A stretch of DNA of 44,943 nt from Thermoactinomycetaceae bacterium (GCA_025449975.1 JANWIG010000070.1:1-44943); one strand, 5' to 3'; shown: positions 1 through 7,866, numbered from the stretch's first letter. Translations and numbers: made by a program. Notes: a model not told the origin generated them from the sequence alone.

Positions 1-119
1 AAATTTCAGATTATAAATGATTGTACCATACACTGTATACTAGGGAGGAATATGATGTGAATAGAATAAACTAAAAAGTAGATTGGGAATTTTTTTATGA
101 GGAAATCGTAAAAAAAGGA

Positions 120-148
120 TTGACTCTTCATAAAAAACATGGTAGATT
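120..148 (+). promoter_or_regulatory. Putative sigma-A promoter of the tRNA-Pro gene
   Basis: TTGACT at 120-125 is followed after 17 bases by TAGATT at 143-148, a reasonable -35/-10 pair placed about 20 bases before the mature tRNA. Seen in sequence; promoter function is inferred. Confidence 0.55.
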
Positions 149-170
149 AATCATTGTCGCGAGAAAACAA

Positions 171-247
171 CGGGATGTGGCTCAGCTTGGTAGAGCACCT
201 GGTTTGGGACCAGGGGGTCGCAGGTTCGAATCCTGTCATCCCGACCA
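171..247 (+). tRNA. tRNA-Pro (anticodon UGG)
   Basis: A complete cloverleaf can be drawn. The acceptor stem pairs CGGGATG (171-177) with CATCCCG (237-243) and is followed by an encoded ACCA end. The anticodon arm is CCTGG, loop TTTGGGA, CCAGG, giving anticodon TGG, which reads proline codons. The T arm contains the standard GGTTCGAATCC. The gene stands alone with its own promoter upstream and terminator downstream rather than in a tRNA array. Confidence 0.96.
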
Positions 248-256
248 GATGATGAT

Positions 257-296
257 AAAAAGCACATCACTTTTGAAGTGGTGTGCTTTTTATTTT
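257..296 (+). terminator. Rho-independent terminator after tRNA-Pro
   Basis: The arms AAAAGCACATCACT and AGTGGTGTGCTTTT form a long stem with a short loop, and the 3' arm runs into a T-rich tail. It starts about 10 bases after the tRNA. Confidence 0.85.
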
Positions 297-458
297 GCGG
301 ATCTTTAAATGACTCCATTGATTACAACATTCATCGTTGTAAATGTATTTAAGGTGAATCTTTTTGTAGAGATAGATTCGTTTATTGAATAGAGATATTT
401 AATAGCGCTTTCTATGCATTGAATCATTAAATATCATCATCGTTAGTTGGAGGAGCTT

Positions 459-1595
459 ATGGGCAAACCAAGCATGCTAATAGTCATGACAATAATTGTA
501 CTTTTGTATGGTGGAGCGAATTACTACGTTGGACGAAAATTGTTCCGTTGGCTGGCGCAGATCTTTCCCTCGATAAATGGTGTACTATTTACAGTGATTT
601 ATGGTTTGATTGCGGCTACAATGTTCTTATCGTTTATTCCATTTTCAGGAAATTTAAAGCATATTGCCAATTGGCTAAGTTCCCATTGGATGGGGATATT
701 TATATATTTGCTATTGTTTTTTGTGGTTGTCGATTTCGTTTTTCTTGTATTGAAGTTGATAAAAATCAATGTAACACCTACGATGCATTTTTTTGGAGGA
801 TTAACGGTTGTTTTATTAACGATTGGAGTTGTAAGTTACGGACTTTACAATGCGATGCAAATTAAACAAGTTTCTTATAGCGTTAAACTGAAAGAGAATA
901 CGACTGCCAAAGGCATGAAAATAGTCCTGATCAGTGATTTGCATTTGGGAGCTGTGAAATCTGAAAAACGATTAGAGGAGATGGTATCGAAAATAAACGC
1001 ACTTGAACCGGATCTCATTTGTATTCCTGGTGATCTTTTTAATGACGACTACGATGCGATTCAAAATCCTGAGCAAGCGATCGCAACCCTTGGAAAGATG
1101 AAAGCGAAATATGGTGTTTATGCATCCTTGGGTAATCACGATGGCGGCGAAACGTTCGGAAAAATGATTGATTTTCTGAAACGCAGCAACATTCAGTTAT
1201 TAAATGACGATTATACCGTGATCGACAATCGCCTCATCCTTGTCGGTCGACTGGATGCTTCACCGATTAGAGGTTATCAGGGAATGGCACGTAGTAGCAT
1301 CAAAGAGCTGTATAAGGAGATGGACCCAGCTTTACCGGTTGTTGTCATGGACCATAACCCAGCCAATATCGGGGAATATGGAAAAGAAGTCGATTTGATT
1401 GTATCTGGTCATACTCATAAAGGTCAGGTGTTCCCAGGTAATCTCATTACGAACGGCATATATGAAGTAGATTATGGTCATTATCAAAGAGATGCCAATA
1501 GCCCACATGTTGTCGTCACCTCTGGCGTGGGCACATGGGGGATGCCGATGCGCGTGGGATCCAATAGTGAGATTGTCTATATTCAATTGAATTAA
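459..1595 (+). CDS. Membrane-anchored metallophosphoesterase (YkuE/YaeI-like)
   Basis: This is a calcineurin-like metallophosphoesterase with an N-terminal membrane region. The first ~140 residues form about four hydrophobic segments. The catalytic domain follows and shows the family's metal-binding signatures in order: ISDLHLG (D-x-H), IPGDLFNDD (GD), LGNHDGG (GNHD), a MDHNP histidine and SGHTHKGQ (GHTH). Relatives hydrolyse phosphoesters, with lipid headgroup substrates such as UDP-diacylglucosamine proposed for some, but the substrate here cannot be read from the sequence. An in-frame TTG at 447 lies upstream; ATG 459 is preferred because GGAGGAG sits at the right distance directly before it and overlaps the TTG. 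The active site would probably lie just outside the membrane; that is an inference. Confidence 0.85.
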   Translation: MGKPSMLIVMTIIVLLYGGANYYVGRKLFRWLAQIFPSINGVLFTVIYGLIAATMFLSFIPFSGNLKHIANWLSSHWMGIFIYLLLFFVVVDFVFLVLKLIKINVTPTMHFFGGLTVVLLTIGVVSYGLYNAMQIKQVSYSVKLKENTTAKGMKIVLISDLHLGAVKSEKRLEEMVSKINALEPDLICIPGDLFNDDYDAIQNPEQAIATLGKMKAKYGVYASLGNHDGGETFGKMIDFLKRSNIQLLNDDYTVIDNRLILVGRLDASPIRGYQGMARSSIKELYKEMDPALPVVVMDHNPANIGEYGKEVDLIVSGHTHKGQVFPGNLITNGIYEVDYGHYQRDANSPHVVVTSGVGTWGMPMRVGSNSEIVYIQLN

Positions 1596-1614
1596 TTCAC
1601 GATAATCAATAGAA

Positions 1615-1664
1615 AAAGGATAGATATAAGGAAGGAAAAATCTTGTTTATCTATCCTTTTCTTT
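1615..1664 (+). terminator. Rho-independent terminator after the phosphoesterase gene
   Basis: AAAGGATAGATA at 1615-1626 pairs perfectly with TATCTATCCTTT at 1648-1659, followed by TTCTTTAT. The loop is about 21 bases, longer than usual. Confidence 0.7.
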
Positions 1665-1704
1665 ATATGCAGCGATCGATCGGAAATAGTGTTTTTATTT
1701 ATAA

Positions 1705-1733
1705 GCGACAATAAATTGCTTAAATGGTACAAT
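1705..1733 (+). promoter_or_regulatory. Putative extended -10 promoter of the lipoprotein gene
   Basis: TACAAT at 1728-1733 is directly preceded by TGG (extended -10 form). GCGACA at 1705-1710 lies 17 bases upstream and matches four of six -35 positions. The start codon is about 30 bases downstream. Confidence 0.5.
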
Positions 1734-1763
1734 TATAAAAATCCAATTTAAGGGGCGAAGTCA

Positions 1764-1982
1764 TTGAAACTAAAAAAATGGGTACTTCCTTTTCTTCTTT
1801 TTTTCGCTTTCTTGGTGTCAGGTTGCCAAATTGTGAATCCTGGAGAGGAATCTGATTCAGACAATGATTTTGAATATCAGCAAAATGAAGAGAGAGATTC
1901 AGAGGACAAGAAGCAAGATGAGGAAGACGAAGAGAAGTCAAGGGATGATGAGGAATCGAATGAAGAGGACGATGATGATTAA
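1764..1982 (+). CDS. Small acidic lipoprotein, function unknown
   Basis: The 72-residue product has a classic lipoprotein signal: positively charged MKLKKW, a hydrophobic stretch and a lipobox LVSGC with the modified cysteine near residue 21. The mature part is almost entirely Glu, Asp, Ser, Asn, Lys and Gln and ends in a run of Asp, so it is probably disordered and strongly negative outside the membrane. The start is TTG, supported by AGGGGCG at 1751-1757. Nothing indicates an enzymatic role; binding of cations or wall components is only a guess. It sits between two terminators as a single-gene unit. Confidence 0.75.
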   Translation: MKLKKWVLPFLLFFAFLVSGCQIVNPGEESDSDNDFEYQQNEERDSEDKKQDEEDEEKSRDDEESNEEDDDD

Positions 1983-2031
1983 TTAGAAGTTGCGCGTGAG
2001 AATCCCCTTCTTCTTGTTAAGGCATAATAAT

Positions 2032-2060
2032 AACCCGCTGAGAGTTGGCGGGTTTTATTT
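2032..2060 (+). terminator. Rho-independent terminator after the lipoprotein gene
   Basis: AACCCGC (2032-2038) pairs with GCGGGTT (2048-2054), with a 9-base loop and a TTATTT tail. Confidence 0.85.
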
Positions 2061-2150
2061 AATATGTGGGTATATGTCTTTTTGAAGTAGTCCTATTTCG
2101 TAAGATAGGGGACGGTTCCCTGCTTTAATCCAATTTGAGTTGGATTATCC

Positions 2151-3134
2151 TCAATTCTTCTCTTTTTCGTATAACGGGGCGATTTTGTCGACTCGGTTGG
2201 TCCAGATTCCTCCTCTATAATCATCAGGAAGACGTTTTATATCCTCAGGTGAATCAAATCCGCTGGAAAAACCACTCCCATCTCCGCCAACAACGATGAT
2301 GCGAGTGTTTGCTTGGTCCATTCGATTTTGAAACTTTGCAGGCCAACCCCATAACCAAGGAGCGATTTTTTCCGGAATATGCAGCTGGGTATTCTCACAA
2401 GCTTCTGGCATATAGCCTGTCCAACCGATCGCCATATAGGGGATTAGGCAGCGTTTGATGGTCGTTTTGGACATCACTCGCAGATCAGGTAGCTTTGCTT
2501 TCAAGACATCGATCGGTTCATCTCCCCCATAGATCGCCAACTGACTTCGCCGTTCTTGCGAAAGCTTGGATAAAAATGCGGCGAGCAGCTTGCCTTCTTG
2601 GGGATCATCGCTTTTCACATGGATTAACAGAGATCGATCGGGGAAAGCATTCAATACTTCTGTCAAAGAGGGCATCAGCCCCACTCCTTTACCACGAAAG
2701 GGATAAGTTTTTCCATTGTCGGCAGTATAGCCGTACCCAATGTCAAGCTTCTTTAATTCTGCTAGAGTATGATCTCTGGTCACTCCGCGTCCATTGGTTC
2801 GGCAATCGAGTGTCCAATCGTGGAAAACGACAAACTGATTATCTTTCGTAGGATGTATATCCAATTCAACCATGTCTGCCCCCGCGTCAAAGGCGGCTTT
2901 TATCGCGGGAATCGTATTTTCCAGATAAGGATGCTCGGGTGAGTAAATGCGTTCAGCTGTGCAAGTCTCATCCGTGATCCCCTCCATCGGGAACGTTTGG
3001 GCGAGTCCACGATGAGCTAAAAGGAACGGCCGATCACTTCGTTGTTCCGTGAACAAAGAACTGTTATTGAAATAAATAAAGAGAATAAGTGCAACAGCAA
3101 AAAGAAAGATTTTGCTTTTCAGGATTTTTTTCAA
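2151..3134 (-). CDS. Glycerophosphodiester phosphodiesterase, membrane-anchored
   Basis: The enzyme hydrolyses glycerophosphodiesters to glycerol-3-phosphate and an alcohol. After an N-terminal hydrophobic anchor (residues 8-23) come the family signatures: LLAHRGLAQ, ENTIPAIKAAFDAGADMVELDIHPTKD and VVFHDWTLDCRTNGRG, which supply the catalytic histidines and the metal-binding Glu/Asp pair. The C-terminal half carries an insertion relative to short family members. The start is unclear. The best ribosome binding site (GGAGGGG, complement of 3152-3158) is 17 bases from the TTG at 3134 but 8 bases from an in-frame ATA at 3143; the nearby ATG is out of frame. TTG is reported as the conservative choice. 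It is a single leftward gene with no clear terminator; the short inverted repeat at 2126-2147 lacks a T-tract. Confidence 0.87.
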   Translation of the reverse strand: MKKILKSKIFLFAVALILFIYFNNSSLFTEQRSDRPFLLAHRGLAQTFPMEGITDETCTAERIYSPEHPYLENTIPAIKAAFDAGADMVELDIHPTKDNQFVVFHDWTLDCRTNGRGVTRDHTLAELKKLDIGYGYTADNGKTYPFRGKGVGLMPSLTEVLNAFPDRSLLIHVKSDDPQEGKLLAAFLSKLSQERRSQLAIYGGDEPIDVLKAKLPDLRVMSKTTIKRCLIPYMAIGWTGYMPEACENTQLHIPEKIAPWLWGWPAKFQNRMDQANTRIIVVGGDGSGFSSGFDSPEDIKRLPDDYRGGIWTNRVDKIAPLYEKEKN

Positions 3135-3244
3135 ACGATTTATTTTCCATTCCCCTCCAGATGCAAATTATTAGTGTGTCAATGGCTTATTTGATAGATC
3201 AAGTATAACCATTCTTCTTCGATCGAAAAAGCAATTTTATGTTA

Positions 3245-3281
3245 GGTGAACAAGTTCTCTAAGCAGATTGTTCGCCTTTTT
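3245..3281 (+). terminator. Orphan terminator-like hairpin in the 3135-3438 gap
   Basis: GGTGAACAA (3245-3253) pairs with TTGTTCGCC (3268-3276) and is followed by five T. No gene on the + strand ends just upstream: the preceding gene is leftward. The rest of the 300-base gap is AT-rich and shows no convincing ORF. Confidence 0.5.
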
Positions 3282-3438
3282 ATTGTTTAATTAGAAATTA
3301 CCATTGAAAGAGTATAAAGATGTTATTGAAGCAGAAATTGTAGATTTAAAATAAGAATATTATCAGTTTTAAATATGAGTCTATCGGGTAGGTTGTCAGT
3401 GACTGTGAAAGATCGTTTGGGAGGATAGGAGGGGGCAA

Positions 3439-5271
3439 ATGATGAAAAGTAATCGTTTATCGGATGGAAATGCGGATCATGATGTCGCTTTTTATGTCGC
3501 CCTAGATGAGAATTTCCAGAAAGTCAGTGCGGTTGAAGCGTTAAAAATAAAAGCGCGTTTCCCCAAAGCTATTTTTTATTGTCCCAAGTGCTACAATATA
3601 GATCCAAATAACAAAACAAGAGTATATCCAAGCAGTCACAATCCACCACGGTTTAATCGCTGGGATGGAAAATCTCATTTGGAGTCTTGTCAATATAAAA
3701 ATGCCGGACAATATCTAAGAGCCATTTCGCAAAAGATCCAAGTCAGTATCAACGGCAGGAATATTCAACTGTCTCTTATGCCTTATGAGGGAAGAGGCAT
3801 TGTGAATAAAGCGTTAGGAGTTCGAATGAAAAATTATACGAGAGAAGATAACAGAAAATTCATGGAATTGATAAAGGGAATTTTGACAGATTTTGAGATG
3901 AAATACTTTCAAAGGAAATACAACTCCTATAAAGTCGGTTGTGAGGATGGGACGAGTCACTCTTTTAAAAAACTCTTTACCTCCATTGACAATGCCAAGG
4001 CCAATTTCAAGCCATATGAGGAAAAACTAAATATTGTCGTTGGACAAGTAAAAGAAGCGATCAGGAATGACCATTATATTTTACTTAGCATGGATGCTTC
4101 ACGTTCTCCATATGAACTGTACCTTTCCTTTGACCGTTTTTTCTATCATTTCGACTCTCTTTCACAACTAGCAAGAAAGCGGATTGCTAGCATGGGATAT
4201 ATCCAAAAGCAGAGGGATGGTCTTTACATTATGGAGATTGGTTCGATGCCTCATCAAGTAGCCATCTTGGATGATGAACCCATTCATCTGTCACCTTCGA
4301 TTCAAGAAACAGAGATCTCCTCGTTTTTAAAACAGTTGACTGCAGGTCTTCATCCGATCAAGGCTGAAGACTTTTATCGATCTTATTATCAGCAGAAGTT
4401 AGAGCAGCTTCAAGTCTCTGTGAATAGCGAGATCGATACCTTGAAAGAACGCATCAAACAAGTGGAGAAAGAGAAATTAGAAAATAGAGAGCAACGGATG
4501 AAAGTAGAGGAGAAATTATCAAAGATTCGAGACGATCTAAGTGAAACCGAGCGTCAGATAAAGACGGCCAATGATATATTGGCAGATCTCAGACAAAAAA
4601 TGAATATGGCTCAATCGGAGATCAATCAATTGGAAAGAGAAAGTCAGAGTTGGTTGAATTGGGTACGTAATTTGATTGATCGCCGTACGTTCAAAATGAT
4701 TCGCTTCAAAATAGAACTAAATAAAGGCGAGATGATGGAATATAAGAGGAGGCAAGAAGAAGAGAAAAGACGCTTGGATTCTCTGGAAAATGATCGCAGC
4801 ATTCTGAAGAATAAGCTTCAAATGAATGAAAAGGAATCTTCTGCTCTTCAAGATAAAATAAAAGTTTTGGATGAGCGTAGTTTTGAACTAGATCGTGAAA
4901 TCGAAAAATGGAAACAGGAGCTAAAGAGGATCAAAGATCAGGCAGAGAGAGAAAAAGAATTGAAAGCAACGTACCAGTTTCATGGTCAGCTGTATGAACT
5001 TGTGGTTAATCCAAATTGGAGTGTGCTGATTGATCTTCAATTAGTCCATCAAAATCGATCCATGGATGGTCTGATCGGTTCATATTTAGTCCAAAAGATC
5101 GAAAACTTCTATCTTCCTTATGAGTATCACCATAAAACAAAATCTGCGAAGTCATCGTATCGAAGGACGATCCAATCAAATAGATATCATACGATTGAGA
5201 AAATGACTGATGCTATTCAATTTAAACTAAGTGAAGATGTCTGGCAACTATATTCCTTAATATCAGAATAA
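3439..5271 (+). CDS. Unrecognised zinc-ribbon and coiled-coil protein
   Basis: I do not recognise this 610-residue protein as a named family. The N-terminus holds a probable zinc-binding site: CPKC at residues 48-51, then H67, H80 and C84 (KSHLESC), an arrangement reminiscent of the N-terminal zinc finger of CoiA-like nucleases. Residues ~100-310 look globular with no motif I know. Residues ~315-515 are a long, strongly charged coiled coil (repeated EKEKLE, KRRQEEEKRR) broken once by WLNWVRNLIDRR, which could be a short amphipathic or membrane-touching helix. The last ~95 residues look globular again. The start ATG is backed by AGGAGGGGG at 3428-3436. There is no signal peptide, so it is probably cytosolic. 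It stands alone before the HEARO-like locus. A DNA-related role is only a guess from the zinc ribbon. Confidence 0.7.
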   Translation: MMKSNRLSDGNADHDVAFYVALDENFQKVSAVEALKIKARFPKAIFYCPKCYNIDPNNKTRVYPSSHNPPRFNRWDGKSHLESCQYKNAGQYLRAISQKIQVSINGRNIQLSLMPYEGRGIVNKALGVRMKNYTREDNRKFMELIKGILTDFEMKYFQRKYNSYKVGCEDGTSHSFKKLFTSIDNAKANFKPYEEKLNIVVGQVKEAIRNDHYILLSMDASRSPYELYLSFDRFFYHFDSLSQLARKRIASMGYIQKQRDGLYIMEIGSMPHQVAILDDEPIHLSPSIQETEISSFLKQLTAGLHPIKAEDFYRSYYQQKLEQLQVSVNSEIDTLKERIKQVEKEKLENREQRMKVEEKLSKIRDDLSETERQIKTANDILADLRQKMNMAQSEINQLERESQSWLNWVRNLIDRRTFKMIRFKIELNKGEMMEYKRRQEEEKRRLDSLENDRSILKNKLQMNEKESSALQDKIKVLDERSFELDREIEKWKQELKRIKDQAEREKELKATYQFHGQLYELVVNPNWSVLIDLQLVHQNRSMDGLIGSYLVQKIENFYLPYEYHHKTKSAKSSYRRTIQSNRYHTIEKMTDAIQFKLSEDVWQLYSLISE

Positions 5272-5324
5272 GGAGGAGCTTTGCAGGATGAAAGACGGCG
5301 TTGCTTGGTAATCCCTACATGGGA

Positions 5325-5353
5325 TTGCTTAGAGCAACCATTTTCTGTATAAT
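5325..5353 (+). promoter_or_regulatory. Sigma-A-type promoter of the HEARO-like RNA
   Basis: TTGCTT (5325-5330), a 17-base spacer and a perfect TATAAT (5348-5353) place the transcription start near 5361. The block 5331-5353 is repeated base for base, inverted, at 17953-17975. A palindrome AATCCC-5 bases-GGGATT (5310-5326) overlaps the -35 hexamer and could be an operator. Confidence 0.7.
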
Positions 5354-5360
5354 CGAACAT

Positions 5361-5643
5361 GTGAGCGGTGCTCATCCTGTTTGTAGCAGGTTTGTTCCTA
5401 GGTACGTCATGGTATAGGGTTCTAGTAGCGAACAAATCTCTTCCACTGGGTAAAACCATGAGAGTGGGTGAGGTGAAAGGAACTAGAACGCTGGTAACAG
5501 GCGTTCCGCCCATATGGGTATATTCTAACCATGTGGGACGGGGTGATGGCACACCCCTAAACTTGGGCATTGATCAAAACGGAAACGGACTGCGAACGCG
5601 AATGACCCAAGAATCCCACGGCTTCAGCCGTGGGGAGTGTCAA
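5361..5643 (+). ncRNA. HEARO-like structured RNA (IscB omega-RNA family), orphan, with IS605-type 3' end
   Basis: This ~283-base stretch has no convincing protein but many nested helices visible by eye: GAGC/GCTC (5363-5373), CCTG/CAGG (5376-5390), TTTGTTC/GAACAAA (5391-5397 with 5430-5436), GAACGC/GCGTTC (5486-5506), CCCATATGG/CCATGTGGG (5509-5537), GGGGTG/CACCCC (5540-5557), CTTGGG/CCCAAG (5562-5567 with 5606-5611). It ends with CCCACGGC-TTCA-GCCGTGGG (5615-5634) and GTGTCAA, the form of right ends in IS200/IS605 elements. It begins with GTGA, matching the ATGA/GTGA boundary reported for HEARO elements. HEARO RNAs are known as guide RNAs of the IscB nuclease. No iscB or tnpB ORF or remnant is visible nearby, so this is a solo copy. 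Family assignment is from memory of the motif, not a covariance search. Confidence 0.68.
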
Positions 5644-5678
5644 CGATTCCATTATAATGTAAAATATAATAAATCGTT
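5642..5678 (+). repeat. Inverted repeat upstream of the ABC-class ATPase gene
   Basis: AACGATT (5642-5648) and AATCGTT (5672-5678) flank an AT-rich stretch holding two TATAAT hexamers (5653-5658, 5665-5670). It may mark the promoter or operator of the downstream gene or the boundary of the HEARO-like element. No good -35 is seen for either TATAAT. Confidence 0.4.
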
Positions 5679-5704
5679 CCAGAGCACCGGGGATGTGAAT
5701 AAGA

Positions 5705-7396
5705 ATGAAAAGGTTGATGCAAATTTTAAGGCAGATTGATGGAAAAGGATATAAAGCTTATAAAGATCTGCAGGGAATCTATCGATTCCCTTCTTTTACT
5801 TTATATGTTGACTCTGTACAGAGTGATCCGTATGCTCCTCCATCGCTGATTCGGGTGCGAGTGCCTTTAGAAAGAGTATCATATTCCGAAGAATGGTATC
5901 AGCGTCGCTATCGTCGGATTGCTTTCGAAGATTATTTGCTAAGAAAATGGGTGGACCAGATTGCGTCTTCTCCCTATCGAAATGGAAAAAATGGCTTTGC
6001 GATCGATCGCCCGGGTCAAGAGATCTTAGAACGGACAGCAGTGGTCATTCGGGAAGACTGGGTCGAAGCGCGGCTTACCGTTGGTTTACCCGCTCAAGGA
6101 CGGACGATCTTAGGGAAAAGAGCTTATGAGATGTTATGCGATACACTTCCATCATTGGTGGAGCGTGTTTTCTTCTTTTCGGAAAAGGATGAGCGGTTAG
6201 TGGAACGACGGATGCAGCTGGTCGATAATCAGCAAGCGATTCGGGAAGAGTTGTCTCGGCGAAATTGGTTGGTTTTTATTGCGGATGGCTCCATCTTGCC
6301 ACGGGTTAGCGGGATCAGTGATAAACCGCTCCGTGAAGGGAAAATCATTCCCTTTCGGTCACCGGAATCACTACGGGTATCGATTGCGGTACCGCATGGG
6401 GAACCGATTACGGGAATGGCGATCCCGACGGGAATCACCTTGATCGTCGGAGGTGGTTATCATGGTAAGAGTACGTTGTTGAAGGCAATTGAGCGCGGCG
6501 TTTATGACCACATTGAGGAAGATGGACGGGAATATGTGATCACCGATCCACAAGTAGTCAAGGTGCGAGCGGAGGATGGGCGTCGGGTCGAAAAAGTAAA
6601 TATTTCACCTTTTATCACTCATTTACCATTTGGTCAGGATACTAGTCGATTTACCACCGATGATGCGAGCGGAAGTACATCCCAAGCTGCTTCGATTATG
6701 GAAATGTTAGAGATGGGTTGTTCTTGTTTGTTGTTGGATGAAGATACCAGTGCGACCAACTTTATGATCCGCGATGCGCGAATGCAACTGCTTGTCTCCA
6801 AAGGAAAAGAGCCCATTACCCCCTTGATCGATAAAATTCAGCAGCTTTATCAGGAAAAGGGTGTATCCAGCATTTTAGTGCTAGGGGGATCAGGCGATTA
6901 CCTTGATGTGGCCGATCGGGTGATTATGATGGATCAGTATACTCCCTATGATCTTTCGGAGCAGGCGCGTCAAGTGGCAAAGCAATTTCGCGATGAACGG
7001 CAATTTGAAGGTGGTGACTCTTTTGGTGAAATCACCAAGCGGATTCCGATCACAAGTGGACTAAAGGCAACCAAAGGGAAAAAAGAGAAGGTGGATGTCA
7101 AAGGTGTACATACGATTCGATTTGGCTTACAACAGATTGATCTAACCGCTTTGGAGCAACTGGTAGATGTGAGCCAAACCAGAGCGATTGCTTGGATGAT
7201 TTATCAGTTGGGTAAGATGGGAGATGACCAGCGCACGTTGCCCGAGCTTATTGCGCAGTTGTATCAAAAGATCGATCGGTTTTCCCTCGATTTCCTTTCT
7301 CCCTATCAGGGAAAACATCCAGGTTATCTAGCTCTACCAAGAAAGTTTGAATTAGCTGGGGCGATCAATCGACTGCGATCGCTTCGTGTGAGATAA
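5705..7396 (+). CDS. Predicted ABC-class P-loop ATPase (COG3044-like)
   Basis: This 563-residue protein matches the family annotated as 'predicted ATPase of the ABC class', a cytosolic ATPase without membrane domains whose cellular role is not established. The P-loop is GGGYHGKSTLL near residue 250. A Walker B-like LLLDEDTSATNFMIRD follows near residue 345, and SILVLGGSGDYLDVADRVIMMD near 400 resembles the switch region. The N-terminal 200 residues are the family-specific domain with no recognisable motif. The start ATG 5705 has only a weak ribosome binding site (a GGGG run about 12 bases upstream); ATG 5717 is an alternative. It is followed after 11 bases by rnhA, so the two are probably co-transcribed. 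It begins only ~60 bases after the HEARO-like RNA. Confidence 0.82.
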   Translation: MKRLMQILRQIDGKGYKAYKDLQGIYRFPSFTLYVDSVQSDPYAPPSLIRVRVPLERVSYSEEWYQRRYRRIAFEDYLLRKWVDQIASSPYRNGKNGFAIDRPGQEILERTAVVIREDWVEARLTVGLPAQGRTILGKRAYEMLCDTLPSLVERVFFFSEKDERLVERRMQLVDNQQAIREELSRRNWLVFIADGSILPRVSGISDKPLREGKIIPFRSPESLRVSIAVPHGEPITGMAIPTGITLIVGGGYHGKSTLLKAIERGVYDHIEEDGREYVITDPQVVKVRAEDGRRVEKVNISPFITHLPFGQDTSRFTTDDASGSTSQAASIMEMLEMGCSCLLLDEDTSATNFMIRDARMQLLVSKGKEPITPLIDKIQQLYQEKGVSSILVLGGSGDYLDVADRVIMMDQYTPYDLSEQARQVAKQFRDERQFEGGDSFGEITKRIPITSGLKATKGKKEKVDVKGVHTIRFGLQQIDLTALEQLVDVSQTRAIAWMIYQLGKMGDDQRTLPELIAQLYQKIDRFSLDFLSPYQGKHPGYLALPRKFELAGAINRLRSLRVR

Positions 7397-7407
7397 GGGG
7401 GAGAAGG

Positions 7408-7833
7408 ATGAAAGAAGTGATCATCTATACGGATGGCGCATGCTCCTACAATCCGGGACCAGGAGGATGGGCGGCGATCTTGATCTATGGCGAACATCGG
7501 AAAGAGATTTCGGGTGGTGAGAAAAAAACGACCAACAATCGGATGGAACTGACTGCGGTGATTGAAGCGCTGAAGCGATTAAAAGTACCTTGCAAGGTGA
7601 AGATTTACTCCGACAGTGCCTATATAGTAAATTGTTTTCTACAGAAGTGGTATGTGAAATGGGAACGGACAGGATTTAAGAAGAACGAAGATCTCTGGCG
7701 TGAGCTGCTGCAACTGGTTCGCAAACATCAAGTGGAATTTATTAAAGTAAAAGGGCATAGCGATGATGCCTTAAATAATCGCTGTGACGAGTTGGCGCGA
7801 GCGGAGGTACAAAAGATAATGAATGCAGATTAG
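7408..7833 (+). CDS. rnhA: Ribonuclease HI
   Basis: RNase HI cuts the RNA strand of RNA-DNA hybrids, for example Okazaki primers and R-loops. The 141-residue length fits the family. All four carboxylates are present: YTDGACSYNPGPGG (first Asp), RMELTAVIEAL (Glu), YSDSAYIVN (second Asp) and the last Asp in NNRCDELA, preceded by the conserved VKGHSDD histidine loop. AAGGGGGAG lies directly before the ATG. It follows the ABC-class ATPase by 11 bases and precedes queG by 33, suggesting one transcript. Confidence 0.95.
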   Translation: MKEVIIYTDGACSYNPGPGGWAAILIYGEHRKEISGGEKKTTNNRMELTAVIEALKRLKVPCKVKIYSDSAYIVNCFLQKWYVKWERTGFKKNEDLWRELLQLVRKHQVEFIKVKGHSDDALNNRCDELARAEVQKIMNAD

Positions 7834-7866
7834 GATTCAGGTTAGAAAGGGTTGGGAGGTGAAGGG

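Noticed and set aside
2126-2147. Inverted repeat TAATCCAA/TTGGATTA as terminator of the glycerophosphodiesterase gene.
   Set aside because: AT-rich stem and no T-tract on the minus strand.
5368-5739. A 123-codon ORF across the HEARO-like RNA (and a 117-codon ORF on the other strand).
   Set aside because: No ribosome binding site, no protein-like composition, and the frame overlaps dense RNA helices and the following gene's start; best explained as RNA, not protein.
7375-7382. GCGATCGC octamers at 7375, 8801 and 24498, reminiscent of cyanobacterial HIP1.
   Set aside because: Only three copies in 45 kb, all inside coding sequence rich in GATC; not enough to call a repeat family.
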